From the NCBI GenBank assembly GCA_039679945.1, contig JBDKTY010000202.1:1-13857 (forward strand): a stretch of 13,857 nucleotides of DNA, in the 5' to 3' direction. This document shows, piece by piece, positions 1 to 6,887 of the stretch. The notes below the pieces were generated by a model that was not told the DNA's origin, ran no database searches, and saw only the letters and a program-made list of their open reading frames with translations. This stretch comes from SbD1 sp039679945. Its GTDB lineage: Bacteria; Desulfobacterota; Syntrophobacteria; Syntrophobacterales; Syntrophobacteraceae. Positions within the stretch are counted from its first letter, which is position 1; the number at the start of each line of letters is the position of its first letter. The translations under genes were made by a program, and so were the position numbers.

Positions 1-127
1 AAGCATCCCCTCAATAAGTTGCCTGATCGGTCGCATAGGATGCCGTGCAAAAAGAAGTGAAACCACAGCGGCCACCTCCAGTGTGACGATGCCAACAAGG
101 TAGAAGATGATAGTCTTACATAGGATG
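1..127. repeat. Left arm of a perfect 127-bp terminal inverted repeat
   Basis: Bases 1-127 are the exact reverse complement of 13731-13857. Identity stops abruptly at 128 (next base a here, t in the reverse-complemented other arm). The arm starts at the first base of the window and is exactly 127 bp, a standard maximum k-mer of de Bruijn assemblers, so it is best read as a shared graph node at the edge of a longer repeat lying outside the window. Between this arm and the stop codon of the TetR gene at 228 there are 100 noncoding bases with no recognisable gene. Confidence 0.95.
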
Positions 128-227
128 AATGGGAAAGGTCAGGTGTTCCGAACCACCCTAGCCAGCAGACGGTATTACTCCAGTGTATTCCTGATCGATG
201 TTTTGACGTAGCAATGTGCCATACATT

Positions 228-863
228 TCATAGTCTTGATCTCCCCTGATCAGTAAGCGCACCTTCCAGAAGAACTCTGATGACTGACAGTAACAATGAT
301 TGCGGCGTCTTCCTAAGTTCAGTCTTTTTCGGCGGGTTGGTGATTATGTCCGTTGTTCGTAGGAGTATCTCCATTATTATTTCAGTTGGAATATCATTAC
401 GAATTACTCCAACCCTTCTACCCTCAAAGAAGAAACGGCCCAGGTAACGCTGTATGAGTGCACATCGGCGAGTTTCGACCACCTCAAACATCCCCGGCTC
501 TTTGCGTTGAATATCACGCAGAAAAGGAGGGTGAATCTCAGCCATGTGCCGCTGGAAGCATGTGAGGAGCAGCTGGAGGGAGGCTGTAAGATCGGCTTCG
601 CTGGGGGGGGTAATGGCTTCGAGTTCCACCTCGATCTCCTGGAATTTTTCGAATAATGCCGCTTCGACCAGAGCCACTTTGTTCGGGAAATTCGCATAAA
701 GCGTTTTTTTGCTCACCCTCAGTTCTGTCGCAAGCTCATCCATTGTAACGGCCCGAAGTCCATGGGAAAAAAAAAGCCGCCTGGCACCTGAGACAATCCG
801 TTTCCGGTACTTAATCTTTTTTGAGTATGTTGTAGGTTTGGACACTGAGTTCCGAGTAATCAT
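228..863 (-). CDS. TetR/AcrR-family transcriptional regulator
   Basis: A DNA-binding repressor of the TetR family, 211 residues from the ATG at 863. The N-terminal helix-turn-helix is clear: residues about 20-65 carry RKRIVSGARRLFFSHG, then AVTMDELATELRVSKKTLYANFPNK, the family's usual recognition helix region. The C-terminal ligand domain is generic and gives no ligand. The frame stays open to a TTG at 947, adding 28 residues, but those do not look like a TetR N-terminus; neither start has a strong ribosome binding site, so the start is uncertain. Two homopolymer runs lie in the coding strand: nine T (767-775) and eight C (603-610). It is the last gene before the left repeat, downstream of the DAC-like gene. 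No operator palindrome was seen at its own promoter region, so its target is unknown; the efflux promoter at 13677-13705 is one candidate. Confidence 0.9.
   Translation of the reverse strand: MITRNSVSKPTTYSKKIKYRKRIVSGARRLFFSHGLRAVTMDELATELRVSKKTLYANFPNKVALVEAALFEKFQEIEVELEAITPPSEADLTASLQLLLTCFQRHMAEIHPPFLRDIQRKEPGMFEVVETRRCALIQRYLGRFFFEGRRVGVIRNDIPTEIIMEILLRTTDIITNPPKKTELRKTPQSLLLSVIRVLLEGALTDQGRSRL
771..811. repeat. 41-bp imperfect direct repeat, copy inside the intact tetR gene
   Basis: This segment matches 2408-2448 in the same orientation at 37 of 41 positions (mismatches at 777, 781, 784 and 800). The core, 785-811, differs at only one of 27 bases. Here it encodes the start of the TetR DNA-binding domain (YRKRIVSGARRLFF region). 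The two copies bracket the DAC-like gene. Confidence 0.85.
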
Positions 864-1052
864 AAGCTCTGCCTGCGTCTCATCCCGTCCCGCGACTGCA
901 CGTTTATGCGGGTCGGGGACCAACCTGTTACAAGTGAGATACTTCAATTCCGAAACAACTCTTCGATAGTATCATTTCAAAATCGTGAGAAGAAAATGCC
1001 TCCTCTGCTACCGTAAAAAGTTCCGTAAGGCGATAGCTTGATTTGGCTCCAG

Positions 1053-2375
1053 CTATGCCTCTATCAAACTCGGTGACAATTGTTCCCATACCTTCACCAT
1101 ACCGTCATTCCATTTGATAAGTTGGGACGTACCATCCTGAGAGACTACCACCGCCACGATTTTTTGCAACGCATTGCATAGACTATAAGCCGAGTGATGG
1201 CGGGTACCGACGCAGTCGGTCCACTCCTTTCGAACCTCCAATCCTTCGGGGTCCAACGCTTGCGCTACTGAATCAAAACACTCCAGTTTGCCGGATATTT
1301 CTGCCCCGAACCCAATCAGTTCCAACTTCTGCGTTATCAATAAGGCACCGTCCACCTGCGTCATGCTGGCTACTAAGTTAGCCCACTCGACTACTGCTTC
1401 ATCCAGGCTGGAAAGGGTTTGATTCTTACTGGTCATGTATTCTGTCCAGCCCACCTCTTTTTCCGAGTTTCCAGGAGAGCCATAGAACTCCGCCAACACA
1501 TTGGCTATTTTCAGGATAAGGGTGTGAAGCCGTCTGCTTGGCTCTTTGTCAACAAATCTGTACCTCAATTTTACGTAAGGATTCTCTGATACAAACTCTT
1601 CTTTGAGTTCATTGGGGATTAATATTAGAGTGCCGCCGTGTCTATAAGAACGAATCTTGCCTATAATTCTCATGAAGGTCTGCTTTCTCATTGTTCCGAA
1701 GAATTCAGGACTAACTGTCGCCCAAGGTTTCTTTGCATGCTTTCGAGCCTCCCTATGCAACGCAAGTTCCTCCTCGACTATGATGGTCCCGATTTCTGAA
1801 CGGATCCACATCGAATCAAAAACCATTGTGGAGGGGCTAACAATTTTTCCGGAATTGAGTGTGGCGATTTCGATGGATCCGTTACACACGGTAATGCGGC
1901 CAGGATTTATAACATTAATTACGAGTGAGGCGGGAAGAGCTTGGAACTCCTTCTCGCCTCCATATAGACTTTGTGCCCACCGTGGACCGGAATGAACAAT
2001 TCCCCAGATGGATAATCCGCCTTTTTCATCGCGCTGCAATCCTATCAGGGAGCCATAGAAATCCACCGATGGCGAGAGTTTGCGCAATTCACGCTCGGTA
2101 AATGGCAGTGGCTCACTGAATAAAAGCCTGTGAAGGCCTGTCGGAGGACCGTGGGCTGAAGGGAAACGGCCAGGGGCAAGAAAGATAAGTCGAAACCTGA
2201 CCTGCCGCTCCTCATCCCGAAGCAGACTCGCCTGGTAACACGTTGAAATCAAATGCTCCAACTCGATGAGATCGGGCAACGACTCATATTCCGAGCCGGT
2301 CCACGCTCGACAATAGTTGCAGATAAATGATGCAAACTCTCTTGGGTAAGCGCTCATTTGATATTCAGAATCCAA
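1053..2375 (-). CDS. DisA_N (DAC)-like protein with N-terminal sensor-like region
   Basis: A 440-residue soluble protein with no signal peptide or membrane segment. Its C-terminal 110 residues resemble the diadenylate cyclase domain that makes cyclic di-AMP from two ATP: a DGA motif at 342-344 (VDGALLI), a GTRHHSA motif at 390-396, then a hydrophobic strand and SQDGT (AVVVSQDGTSQLI). Canonical enzymes have RHR in the second motif; here the third residue is His, so activity is uncertain. Residues about 80-200 (LLFSEPLPFTERELRKL, then GLSIWGIVHSG, then VINPGRITVCNG) resemble the sensor-like region placed before DAC domains in stand-alone bacterial DAC proteins (the DACNV type as I remember it). 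Start is TTG at 2375, chosen because GGGAG lies 6 nt upstream; the alternative is ATG at residue 7. The gene begins 12 bp after the SDR stop. GC by hand count is about 38% over 1561-1680, lower than in the efflux genes. Any link to the adjacent TetR is inference. Confidence 0.72.
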   Translation of the reverse strand: MDSEYQMSAYPREFASFICNYCRAWTGSEYESLPDLIELEHLISTCYQASLLRDEERQVRFRLIFLAPGRFPSAHGPPTGLHRLLFSEPLPFTERELRKLSPSVDFYGSLIGLQRDEKGGLSIWGIVHSGPRWAQSLYGGEKEFQALPASLVINVINPGRITVCNGSIEIATLNSGKIVSPSTMVFDSMWIRSEIGTIIVEEELALHREARKHAKKPWATVSPEFFGTMRKQTFMRIIGKIRSYRHGGTLILIPNELKEEFVSENPYVKLRYRFVDKEPSRRLHTLILKIANVLAEFYGSPGNSEKEVGWTEYMTSKNQTLSSLDEAVVEWANLVASMTQVDGALLITQKLELIGFGAEISGKLECFDSVAQALDPEGLEVRKEWTDCVGTRHHSAYSLCNALQKIVAVVVSQDGTSQLIKWNDGMVKVWEQLSPSLIEA

Positions 2376-2381
2376 ACCGAA

Positions 2382-2386
2382 CTCCC
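2382..2386 (-). promoter_or_regulatory. GGGAG ribosome binding site for the TTG-started DAC-like gene
   Basis: GGGAG on the minus strand, 6 nt before TTG at 2375-2373. It falls within the 12 bases between the SDR stop and this gene, and decides the TTG start over the ATG 18 nt further in. The same GGGAG with 5-6 nt spacing precedes both E1 genes. Confidence 0.65.
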
Positions 2387-2387
2387 T

Positions 2388-3482
2388 TTAATTCAACAAA
2401 GGCATGTAAAAAGACGCTTGCCACCTGAGACAATCCATTTCCGGTACTATAACGTGCATCCTATTGCTCACAGGGAGGCATGCGACCTTTCGCAGAGGAT
2501 CACGCCGCTTGCCGTGAATCAACACAGCCGTCACCCGGTAAAAATTACCCACACAAGCAAAGGAGTCACCCGACCGGAGGAAAACCGCGTTCGGAGGTGC
2601 CCCGAATATTAGCCGAGACGCCAACGCCTCCGAGGCAGCCATGAACGCCTTCACGTAGCTGTCGGTCAGCTTTGCAGATGGTAATATGGCAAGGCCCTTC
2701 CGGTTGAACATGGCACCGCTGTGTTCTTCGATATCCGGCGATATAAGTAGGGGTGTCAGCCGTTCGGCATAGGTTTCGGCGGTAGGGGTCAGGAGCCCGA
2801 TCATCCATTCTATGAAACGGTATAAAAGCTTGTTTCCGCCCAGCCAGTTTCTACGGATGTGGGTTTTGACGAGTCCGGGGTTCAGACCGAAGAAGATCAC
2901 GTGCGGGTAGCGTTTCGCCCCATCGAGAACAAGCATTTCGTTTCCGGCGACGGTGTTCATGTGCACCGGCATGGCACTGTAGGATTTTTCGGCGTTGAGA
3001 TCGTCAAGCGTACCGATTTGGCCCGCACCGGGATAGCCCATGATGAAAACGCGCGGTTTCGCCCTACCCACAGGCCGGTCCTTCCCTAAACGAGGAAGGA
3101 TTTCACGCAGGATCACCAAACGGCTCAAATAACTAACTGTCATGTCCCGCTCGATGCCCTCCGCCGTTTCTTGCCGTTGTGGCGCAGCAAAGATGCCATT
3201 GGTGAAAATGACAAGATCAAGGGTTTCCGCAGGCAACTCTGCGCCGACGCGTTTTGCCTCGCTCATCAGGCTCAAATCCGCTTTGATGAATTCAATCCCA
3301 GGCACGTCGGCATCGCGAAAGGTCCGTCCGACGACCACAACGCTCGCGCCGCGCGAAATCATGCAGCGGCTGAAGGCGCGGCCTATACCACCTGTGCCGC
3401 CGACAATCGCGACCTTCATCCCCTTGAGGTCGAGGTTCAAAAGATCGGCACGACGCCATTCCAGGTTTTGGTTTCGCTTCAT
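2388..3482 (-). CDS. Divergent short-chain dehydrogenase/reductase-like protein with abnormal C-terminal tail
   Basis: An NAD(P)-binding Rossmann protein of the SDR superfamily. From the ATG at 3482 it is 364 residues: a nucleotide-binding motif near the N-terminus (KVAIVGGTGGIGRAFSR), a TNG motif in place of NNAG (IFTNGIFA), and NPGLVKTHIRRN, the usual PG-T after the active site. The classical YxxxK pair is not seen: the matching stretch reads MPVHMNTVAGNEM, so the usual chemistry is doubtful. The fold seems to end at ASEALASR (about 2613); the remaining 74 residues (2612-2391) look unrelated and run through the tetR relic. A GTG start at 3503 is possible, but AGGA lies 11 nt before ATG 3482 and nothing is clear before GTG. 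It follows E1-beta by 69 bp. Substrate unknown. Confidence 0.75.
   Translation of the reverse strand: MKRNQNLEWRRADLLNLDLKGMKVAIVGGTGGIGRAFSRCMISRGASVVVVGRTFRDADVPGIEFIKADLSLMSEAKRVGAELPAETLDLVIFTNGIFAAPQRQETAEGIERDMTVSYLSRLVILREILPRLGKDRPVGRAKPRVFIMGYPGAGQIGTLDDLNAEKSYSAMPVHMNTVAGNEMLVLDGAKRYPHVIFFGLNPGLVKTHIRRNWLGGNKLLYRFIEWMIGLLTPTAETYAERLTPLLISPDIEEHSGAMFNRKGLAILPSAKLTDSYVKAFMAASEALASRLIFGAPPNAVFLRSGDSFACVGNFYRVTAVLIHGKRRDPLRKVACLPVSNRMHVIVPEMDCLRWQASFYMPLLN
2408..2448 (-). pseudogene. Relic of a TetR gene (N-terminal fragment)
   Basis: A 41-bp segment matching 771-811 at 37/41. Read on the minus strand in the TetR frame it gives YRKWIVSGGKRLF, against YRKRIVSGARRLF in the intact regulator. 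The changes are partly conservative (A to G, R to K) or silent, which suggests a relic of a homologous tetR gene and not chance similarity. Upstream in that frame is a TAG stop; downstream similarity fades within a few codons. In another frame it is translated as part of the C-terminal tail of the SDR-like ORF (VPEMDCLRWQASFY). Confidence 0.6.
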
Positions 3483-3551
3483 GACGGTTAAAATCCTTTT
3501 CACGTCAAATGTGGCTTGATGGACCTTGTCTCTAAAAGGGCATGACAGATC

Positions 3552-4529
3552 CTAGGCGATCTCTCGTATGGCAGATATCAACTTCTCCTCATTGGGAATG
3601 TAGAAGGCTTCTAGAGGCGGACTGGAGGGAACGGGAATGTCCGGCCCTGTTACCCTCCTCAACGGAGCTTTAAGACTTGGAAACGCCTCCTCCATGACTA
3701 TGGCTGAAATCTCACCGGCAAATCCTCCGGTGCGGGTTGCCTCATGGAGCACCACAAGGCGGCCGGTTTTTCTCACCGAGGAGAGTACCGTCTCTTTGTC
3801 GAGCGGTACCAGAGTCCGCAGATCAACGACTTCCAACTCAATCCCTTCCTGTGAGAGCAGTGTCGCGGCTTTCAGTGCGACACCGAGCATCTTGGACCAT
3901 GTCACTACGGTAACATCCTTTCCCTGGCGCTTGACATCCGCTTTCCCGATTGGAGTAACGTATTCCTCATCCGGAACAGGTCCGGGTGCGAAGTAGAGCA
4001 TCATGTCCTCAATGAAAATGACAGGGTTCTCGTCCCGAATAGCAGACTTTAGGAGCCCCTTGGCATCGGCTGGTGTCGAGGGCATCACCACCTTCAGCCC
4101 GGGACAATGAGCTACCCAGGCTTCGAGGTTATGTGCATGCTGGCAGCCTGCCCCAAACCCCGCCCCACTCTTCATCCGCACCACCAGCGGAAAAGTTGAC
4201 TTACCTCCCGAGAGATATCTCAGCTTGGCAGCGTGATTGACGATCATATCCGAAGCGAGAGTGAAGAATGGATTGAACATGATTTCCACCACGGGTCTCA
4301 GCCCTGCAACCGCTGCGCCGACTGCAAGTCCTGCGATCGCGGCCTCGGAAACCGGGGTATCCTTCACACGTCCGGGACCAAACTCGTTGAGCAAACCCGC
4401 CGTCGGGAACATCGGGTTGTCGTGTATGCCCACCCCAACGCCCTCTCCGGCAAGGAAAACACCAGCGTCCCGCTTCATTTCTTCTCTAAGGGCCTGATTT
4501 ACTGCCTGTCCCATTCCCAATTGCTGCAT
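3552..4529 (-). CDS. 2-oxo-acid / acetoin dehydrogenase E1 component, beta subunit
   Basis: The beta subunit of a thiamine-diphosphate-dependent E1 (AcoB / PdhB type), 325 residues, which pairs with the alpha subunit to decarboxylate a 2-oxo acid or cleave acetoin and pass the acyl group to a lipoyl E2. Visible family motifs: KDTPVSEAAIAGLAVGAA (pyrimidine-domain side), FGAGCQHAHNLEAWVAHCPGLK with the usual active-site His region, VVMPSTPADAKGLLKSAIRD, VVDLRTLVPLD, LVVLHEATRTGGFAGEI and RVTGPDIPVP. The length is normal. The start at ATG 4529 is chosen for GGGAG (4536-4540) 6 nt upstream; the frame stays open to 4574, overlapping the alpha gene, but has no such signal. It lies 41 bp after the alpha stop. 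The physiological substrate cannot be fixed because E2 and E3 are absent from the window. Confidence 0.93.
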   Translation of the reverse strand: MQQLGMGQAVNQALREEMKRDAGVFLAGEGVGVGIHDNPMFPTAGLLNEFGPGRVKDTPVSEAAIAGLAVGAAVAGLRPVVEIMFNPFFTLASDMIVNHAAKLRYLSGGKSTFPLVVRMKSGAGFGAGCQHAHNLEAWVAHCPGLKVVMPSTPADAKGLLKSAIRDENPVIFIEDMMLYFAPGPVPDEEYVTPIGKADVKRQGKDVTVVTWSKMLGVALKAATLLSQEGIELEVVDLRTLVPLDKETVLSSVRKTGRLVVLHEATRTGGFAGEISAIVMEEAFPSLKAPLRRVTGPDIPVPSSPPLEAFYIPNEEKLISAIREIA

Positions 4530-4570
4530 GGCGCTCTCCCTTTTCTGATGATTGTTGATTCCGGAGACTC

Positions 4571-5536
4571 TCACTGGACGAATACATCTTCGAGCGCTTC
4601 TTCCAGACCGGGATAGGGGCTCTCCTCGGCAAACCGTACGGCGTCCTGCACAATTTCGTTGATCTTCGCCTCCATTTCCTGAAGTTCCTCGGCGCCGATC
4701 AGACCCTGCACCAGCAACTCATCACGAAGCCTCGGGATGGGACATTTTTCCTTCCACTCCGCGATCTCCTCTTTGGGCTGATATACCTGATGGTCCGCCT
4801 CTCCATGCCCCCTGCAACGATAGGTCTTACATTCGATAAGTGATGGACCTCCCTCTGCGATCGCGAAATCCCTCGCCCTGCGGGTAGCTCCATAAATTGC
4901 CGTTACGTCATTGCCGTCGACCACTTCTCCCGGCATCGCATATGCCATGGCCCTGTCAGCGATGTCTCTTACCCGTGTGTGCTCCTCGTAACGCTGTGCG
5001 CCTGCATACATATTGTTCTCGCATACAAAAATCACCGGAAGTTTCCACAGGCTTGCCAGGTTCAAAGCCTCGTGGAAAGAGCCCTCATCAGCCGCACCGT
5101 CGCCGAAAAGACAAACCGTCACATTGTTCTCATTTCTGTACTGTTGAGCGAATGCCACTCCGACAGCTATGGGCAGCCCCCCTCCGACGACAGTCGTCGT
5201 GCACGGCGCATTAATCTCCGGCACTGCAAGGTGAAGGGTGCCGCTCTTCCCCTTATTGCAGCCGGTCCTCTTGCCGTAGATTTCCGCCATGAGCGCCCTT
5301 GGGTCGGCTCCCTTGGCCAGAAGATGATTGTGACTCCGGTGGTTTGAAATAATGGCGTCTTCCGGAGCAAGTGCAGCGCAAACTCCCGAGCCTACGGCTT
5401 CCTGCCCGGTACACAAAATCATCATCCCGGGGATTTTCCCCTGTATTTTGCACAGCTCCGTGAGTTCCTCCTCAAATCGGCGAGTGAGGAGCATGGACCA
5501 CAGCATCTCGATTTTCTTCTCTTTAGATACCTGCAT
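4571..5536 (-). CDS. 2-oxo-acid / acetoin dehydrogenase E1 component, alpha subunit
   Basis: The thiamine-diphosphate-binding subunit of an E1 dehydrogenase (AcoA / PdhA type), 321 residues from ATG 5536. The ThDP/Mg motif is complete: GDGAADEG at about 145-152 followed by ENN at 173-175. Also typical are LTRRFEEEL near the start, GQEAVGSGVCAAL, SNHRSHNHLLAKGADP, the loop GKRTGCNKGKSGTLHL, and the late YRCRGHGEADHQVY loop. The start is chosen because GGGAG (5542-5546) stands 5 nt before it; an ATG four codons earlier (5548) would put that Shine-Dalgarno inside the gene. It forms a transcription unit with the beta gene. The 125 bp upstream separate it from the HEAT-like gene, and may hold its own promoter, though none is convincing. 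Acetoin versus pyruvate or another 2-oxo acid cannot be settled here. Confidence 0.93.
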   Translation of the reverse strand: MQVSKEKKIEMLWSMLLTRRFEEELTELCKIQGKIPGMMILCTGQEAVGSGVCAALAPEDAIISNHRSHNHLLAKGADPRALMAEIYGKRTGCNKGKSGTLHLAVPEINAPCTTTVVGGGLPIAVGVAFAQQYRNENNVTVCLFGDGAADEGSFHEALNLASLWKLPVIFVCENNMYAGAQRYEEHTRVRDIADRAMAYAMPGEVVDGNDVTAIYGATRRARDFAIAEGGPSLIECKTYRCRGHGEADHQVYQPKEEIAEWKEKCPIPRLRDELLVQGLIGAEELQEMEAKINEIVQDAVRFAEESPYPGLEEALEDVFVQ

Positions 5537-5661
5537 AAGTTCTCCCATTTAAGGACCTTCGCCTGTCGAATATTAATTACTGCACTATCAAGCTGAACTT
5601 ACATGGTCTAGCTCCGGTTCACCGGGCGGGTCACACTCGCTTTGCACACCCGGTCCCCACA

Positions 5662-5955
5662 TCAATCTTTCATGAGCAAACCAAGTTTAATCCGTGCAGC
5701 CTGACGCACATACAGATTGACGTCATTTTCCGCTATGCTCGCGAGGAGTGCCTGATCCGAAAGCATCCAGACTGCCGCGTTGCGCACACTCCATTCTGAG
5801 TCATCCTGAGCTATTTTCGCGAGGAGTGACTGGTCCGTGAGTCTATACACAGTATTCCTGCGCTCCGACGATGGACTCTCCCGATCAAGCGCAGCTTCGT
5901 GAATATGCCAGCCATTCTGTTTCAATCTGGAGCGGAAAAAACTAATGAGACACAT
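5662..5955 (-). CDS. Small HEAT-like (LTDQ-type) repeat protein
   Basis: A 97-residue protein dominated by two tandem helical repeats of about 26 residues: LTDQSLLAKIAQDDSEWSVR-NAAVWM and LSDQALLASIAENDVNLYVR-QAARIK. This LTDQ..L..IA..D...VR..A pattern is a recurrent bacterial HEAT/leucine-rich-variant repeat, usually a protein-binding scaffold; most members have more copies. The N-terminal 38 residues are basic and have no clear domain or signal peptide. The start at ATG 5955 has GAGGGA about 8 nt upstream. It starts 37 bp after the DUF169 stop and probably shares its transcript. Function unknown; a truncated derivative of a longer repeat protein is possible. Confidence 0.75.
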   Translation of the reverse strand: MCLISFFRSRLKQNGWHIHEAALDRESPSSERRNTVYRLTDQSLLAKIAQDDSEWSVRNAAVWMLSDQALLASIAENDVNLYVRQAARIKLGLLMKD

Positions 5956-5992
5956 TTTGAATTCCCTCGGTCATCAGACGTTGCCGTGTTGC

Positions 5993-6868
5993 TTATAGTC
6001 CATCCTGCTTTACGTGAGAGGAATTCAATTCTTGGATAAAGGCGCATTCACCTTTGGCTCCCAATAGGGAGCACCACGTATTCTTCTCAAGAAAACTCCC
6101 CTCTACGTTTCCTTCCATCTCCAGGAACATCTCCCAGGGCATCCCGAAGGAAAGGTATTTCGAGCCCAGGAGAGTGCGCACGTACTTCCTGGCGGAGATG
6201 TCGGTAAGGCCCACCACAGCTCTGGGTTTCCCGGATTTTGCTTCTCTGAAGGGGAAAATGCCTATGGTCTGGCATCCTGCAGCCCAAGGGATGATAACGT
6301 TTTCCATGCCTTCTCTGGCGTAATTGGCAAGAATGACCAGAGCTGAGAGTTGATCGGGATTGGCAAGGAAGACGACGGTCTCCGGCTTTTCCGCTGTAAG
6401 GTCTACCTCTGAGAGGGGCTTGAAGATCACATATTTCGATTTCACTCCGGCCATGGGGATTTCTCTTAACCATTGTTCGACAAGTTTGGGTGTTTTCACA
6501 TAGCCTTCCCCTTTAAGGAAACTCTCGGCAAACTCCTTTCCCGCAGTGGACTCGAGGGCCTTACCGACTTCCCTTCCCTTTTCCCACTGGGTATTTCCCG
6601 AAGAGAGAAAGTGGGCAAAACACTGAATCCCGCCCGGAAAATGCAGGTAAGCGTTGCCAAACCCGAGTCCCACACCGCCACCCCAGCAGCCGTAAGTCTC
6701 TGCATCAAAGGCAGCGGTCTTGCCCCTTGCGGCATTGGCGAACATGAACATGACGCAACCCCACTTGCCCTTCTTGAACTGGATGGCGTTCTCAGGCTTT
6801 TCGTCGGCTAGAAGCACGGCGACAGGGTTGCAGTTGAGTCCAATGGTTTTGGCGATCTTGGATTCCAT
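5993..6868 (-). CDS. DUF169 family protein
   Basis: A 291-residue cytoplasmic protein of the DUF169 family (PF02596), whose biochemical role is not established. Recognisable family segments: NCNPVAVLL at the start, GCVMFMFANAARGKTAAFDAETYGC-WGGGVGLGFGNAY, FPGGIQCFAHFLSSGN, YVIFKPLSEV, and PWAAGCQTIGIFPF. Seven cysteines are present (13, 38, 61, 83, 199, 266, 275), several within the conserved glycine-rich segments, which fits a metal- or cofactor-binding role but does not prove one. Length is close to complete. The ribosome binding site is weak (GGA about 9 nt before ATG 6868). It lies 111 bp after the TetR gene and just before the HEAT-like gene. Confidence 0.85.
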   Translation of the reverse strand: MESKIAKTIGLNCNPVAVLLADEKPENAIQFKKGKWGCVMFMFANAARGKTAAFDAETYGCWGGGVGLGFGNAYLHFPGGIQCFAHFLSSGNTQWEKGREVGKALESTAGKEFAESFLKGEGYVKTPKLVEQWLREIPMAGVKSKYVIFKPLSEVDLTAEKPETVVFLANPDQLSALVILANYAREGMENVIIPWAAGCQTIGIFPFREAKSGKPRAVVGLTDISARKYVRTLLGSKYLSFGMPWEMFLEMEGNVEGSFLEKNTWCSLLGAKGECAFIQELNSSHVKQDGL

Positions 6869-6887
6869 CGTTTTATCCGTTACTAGT

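Noticed and set aside
142..157. Imperfect hairpin (GGTG-TTC ... GAA-CACC) after the tetR stop, considered as a terminator
   Set aside because: The stem is interrupted, it lies more than 70 bp past the stop, and only a weak T-rich stretch follows on the minus strand.
5614..5654. CCGGTTCACCGG and the ACCGGG/CCCGGT pair between the HEAT-like gene and E1-alpha, considered as a terminator or operator
   Set aside because: Alternative short GC-rich pairings without a T tract; no support for a defined site.
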